Shown here: positions 5,613 through 7,137 of the stretch, in pieces
Layout of the letters: the number at the start of each line of letters is the position of its first letter
Numbering within the stretch: position 1 is the stretch's first letter
Source: Burkholderiales bacterium
GTDB lineage: Bacteria > Pseudomonadota > Gammaproteobacteria > Burkholderiales > Burkholderiaceae_C
DNA length: 7,137 bases
NCBI GenBank assembly: GCA_025352345.1
Contig: JANXTP010000186.1
Coordinates: 1 to 7,137 of the forward strand
Direction: 5' to 3'
Notes under the pieces: generated by a model
Seen by the model: the letters and a program-made list of their open reading frames with translations, nothing else
Database searches by the model: none
What the model was told of the DNA's origin: nothing
Translations under genes and position numbers: made by a program

Positions 5613-5634
5613 TGAGTGGATTGGACGCCACTCA
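5613..5634. repeat. 22-nt inverted repeat in the kinase-regulator gap
   Basis: TGAGTGG and CCACTCA form perfect 7-bp arms separated by 8 nt (ATTGGACG on the + strand). The structure lies wholly between the kinase stop and the preferred regulator start. It could be an operator for a dimeric regulator, including self-regulation by the NarL-type protein, or an RNA hairpin that adjusts expression of the regulator relative to the kinase. There is no T-run, so it is not a standard terminator. Confidence 0.5.
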
Positions 5635-5642
5635 TCGTTGAA

Positions 5643-7137
5643 TTACAACGGAATCGTGAGCCTGATCACGGTGCCGTAGCCCGGCCCGGACTCGACCAGG
5701 CACTGTCCGGCCAGTTGCTTGGCGCGGTGCTTCATGCTCGACATGCCGTGGCCGCGGTCGAGCTTGCCGTCGAGCTCCATCGGAATGCCGTTGCCGTTGT
5801 CCTGCACCAGCAGGCCGAAATGCACCGCGTCGACCGAGGTGCGCACCTTGCAATGCGAGGCGCCGCTGTGCTTGATGATGTTGCTCACCGCTTCGCGCAG
5901 GATGCGGGTGGTCTGCACGAACGCCCGCGCGCTGAGCTTCTGGTGCAGCTCGTCGGGTGGATTGCGCCAGTCGGCCTCGATGTTGGCCTGGCCCAGGCGC
6001 GACACCACCTCGGCCCGCCAGTCGGCCAGCGCGTCGGCCAGCTGCACTGGCTTGCCGGTCAGGCCGCGCACCGACAGCCGCATTTCTTCCAGCGCCTCGC
6101 GCGCCAGCGTCGAGATGCGCTCGCTGTCGCTGGTGTGCACGATGGTCAGCAGCTTGGCACCGAGGTCATCGTGCAGGTCAGCGGCGATGCGCTTGCGCTC
6201 CTTCTCGGTCACCTGCTCGACGCGCAGCGCCGACATCTGCGCGAAGTTGCTTTCGATCTCGGCCGTGGCCCCCCGGACCCGGTTTTCAAGCTGTGCGCGG
6301 TTGACCTCGGCGGCTTGCAGCGCCCGCCCGAACACCTGCAGCAGCCGCGAGCCGATGCCCAGCAGCAGCAAGGGCAGCGCGACGTTCAGCGGCTGCACCG
6401 CGTGCATCGGCAGCCACCCGTACTGCACCGCCAGATCCAGCAGCACCACGACGCCCATGCCGCCAGCGGTCAGCCCCATCGGCCAGAAATCGACGCGGCG
6501 GTGTTGCCAGACCAGGCGCAGGTAGTAGGCAATGGAGGCGATCAGTTCAACCGACATCACCGCGAACCACGCGTTGGCGAGCAGGAAAAAATCATCGGCA
6601 GCGGCCACCAGCAAGCTCGCTGGCATCAGCAGGCACTGCAGCAGCAGGCCGCCCGCCACGCGCTGGCAGCGCACGCCGGCGTAACTCAGGAAGAACTGCA
6701 CGGCCACGCCAACGACCGGCGCAAACGCGCTGCACACCAGCAGCTCGAACCCGCGTGTTTCAAGCGGCCAGTGCGCCCACCACACCCGCAGCGACAGCAG
6801 CGCCCAGCCGATCAGCAGCGTACCGAAATACTTCAGGTAGCGCTCCTTGCGGTTGATCCAGCTCAGCGCCAGCAGAAAACCGCCGAGTGCGGTCAAGGTG
6901 ATGCCAGCGATCTGCACCGTGGTGATGCTCCAGAACTCGCGCTGGGCGTACAGCGCGGCCACCTCGGCCTCGGGCCCGATGCGCAACACCGACAGTCCGC
7001 CCGCCCGTGCGCGCACCGCCACATGCTTCAGCGCCGCGCCTTGCACCTGGATGTCCAGCACGTTGGCCTGCGGGTTCAGCAGGGCGGTCGGCAAGCTCAC
7101 CAGCTGCGGGCGGTAGCAGTTGCGGGTGATCGGTTCG
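5643..7137 (-). CDS. Sensor histidine kinase with seven membrane segments (HPK7/NarX-DegS type), N-terminus missing
   Basis: The gene runs off the right edge; 497 residues are visible and the frame stays open to the end, so the GTG at 7100 is not the true start. The visible N-terminal part (about 1-68) looks extracytoplasmic and contains RPQLVSLPTALLNP, a pattern seen in ligand-sensing regions before 7TM cores. Seven hydrophobic segments follow at about 71-93, 101-121, 131-152, 160-178, 183-206, 216-238 and 251-272. A coiled-coil-like helix leads to the H-box ERKRIAADLHDDLGAKLL with phospho-accepting H322. The ATPase domain has an N-box REAVSNIIKH (N419), DNGNGI (D446 onward), RGHGMSSM and a final GPGYGT. 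All catalytic motifs are present. The segment between H-box and ATPase domain is shorter than in NarX. It presumably phosphorylates the regulator encoded 73 nt downstream; the signal is unknown. Confidence 0.94.
   Translation of the reverse strand, partial: EPITRNCYRPQLVSLPTALLNPQANVLDIQVQGAALKHVAVRARAGGLSVLRIGPEAEVAALYAQREFWSITTVQIAGITLTALGGFLLALSWINRKERYLKYFGTLLIGWALLSLRVWWAHWPLETRGFELLVCSAFAPVVGVAVQFFLSYAGVRCQRVAGGLLLQCLLMPASLLVAAADDFFLLANAWFAVMSVELIASIAYYLRLVWQHRRVDFWPMGLTAGGMGVVVLLDLAVQYGWLPMHAVQPLNVALPLLLLGIGSRLLQVFGRALQAAEVNRAQLENRVRGATAEIESNFAQMSALRVEQVTEKERKRIAADLHDDLGAKLLTIVHTSDSERISTLAREALEEMRLSVRGLTGKPVQLADALADWRAEVVSRLGQANIEADWRNPPDELHQKLSARAFVQTTRILREAVSNIIKHSGASHCKVRTSVDAVHFGLLVQDNGNGIPMELDGKLDRGHGMSSMKHRAKQLAGQCLVESGPGYGTVIRLTIPL

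Overview
The window reads as chromosomal DNA from a high-GC betaproteobacterium, most likely a member of the Burkholderiales. I infer this from the strong G/C bias at third codon positions, the style of the RuvB and RuvA proteins, a DUF1840 gene (a small family I associate with this class), and a 7TM sensor kinase with an HDDLGAKLL H-box. I cannot name genus or species from sequence alone.

Layout. Positions 2-1420 (+ strand) hold the 3' end of a c-di-GMP phosphodiesterase (EAL) gene, a DUF1840 gene, and a histidine-phosphatase gene that starts 4 nt after it. Facing them is ruvB (1436-2491, - strand). Next, on the + strand, comes a copper-flavoured cassette: a DUF2946 small membrane protein (2551-2952), the remnant of a TonB-dependent outer-membrane receptor (3065-3760), and a periplasmic PCu(A)C copper chaperone (3790-4272). 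Then, on the - strand, come ruvA (4291-4860), a NarL/FixJ-type response regulator (4910-5569) and its 7TM sensor kinase (5643 to beyond the right edge). The kinase, regulator and ruvA are transcribed in that order toward the left.

How the genes work together. RuvA and RuvB form the Holliday-junction branch-migration motor and are usually neighbours, but here about 1.8 kb of oppositely transcribed copper genes lies between them. Each ruv gene has a GATAAT hexamer 5-6 nt before its ATG and no evident ribosome binding site, which suggests separate, possibly leaderless, promoters. The copper cassette would normally pair outer-membrane uptake (receptor) with periplasmic delivery (PCu(A)C), but the receptor has lost its signal peptide, plug and most of its barrel, and also carries an apparent in-frame internal deletion. 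The remaining 231 codons are open and follow the strongest Shine-Dalgarno sequence I see in the window.

The kinase/regulator pair has no recognisable target gene here. A 22-nt dyad in the kinase-regulator gap and an 18-bp perfect palindrome in the regulator-ruvA gap are the clearest candidate regulatory structures. I saw no tRNA, rRNA, CRISPR array, insertion sequence or integrase. No stretch longer than 300 bases lacks a gene or gene remnant. I see no wholly new system; the receptor remnant inside the split ruvA/ruvB locus is the most unusual part.
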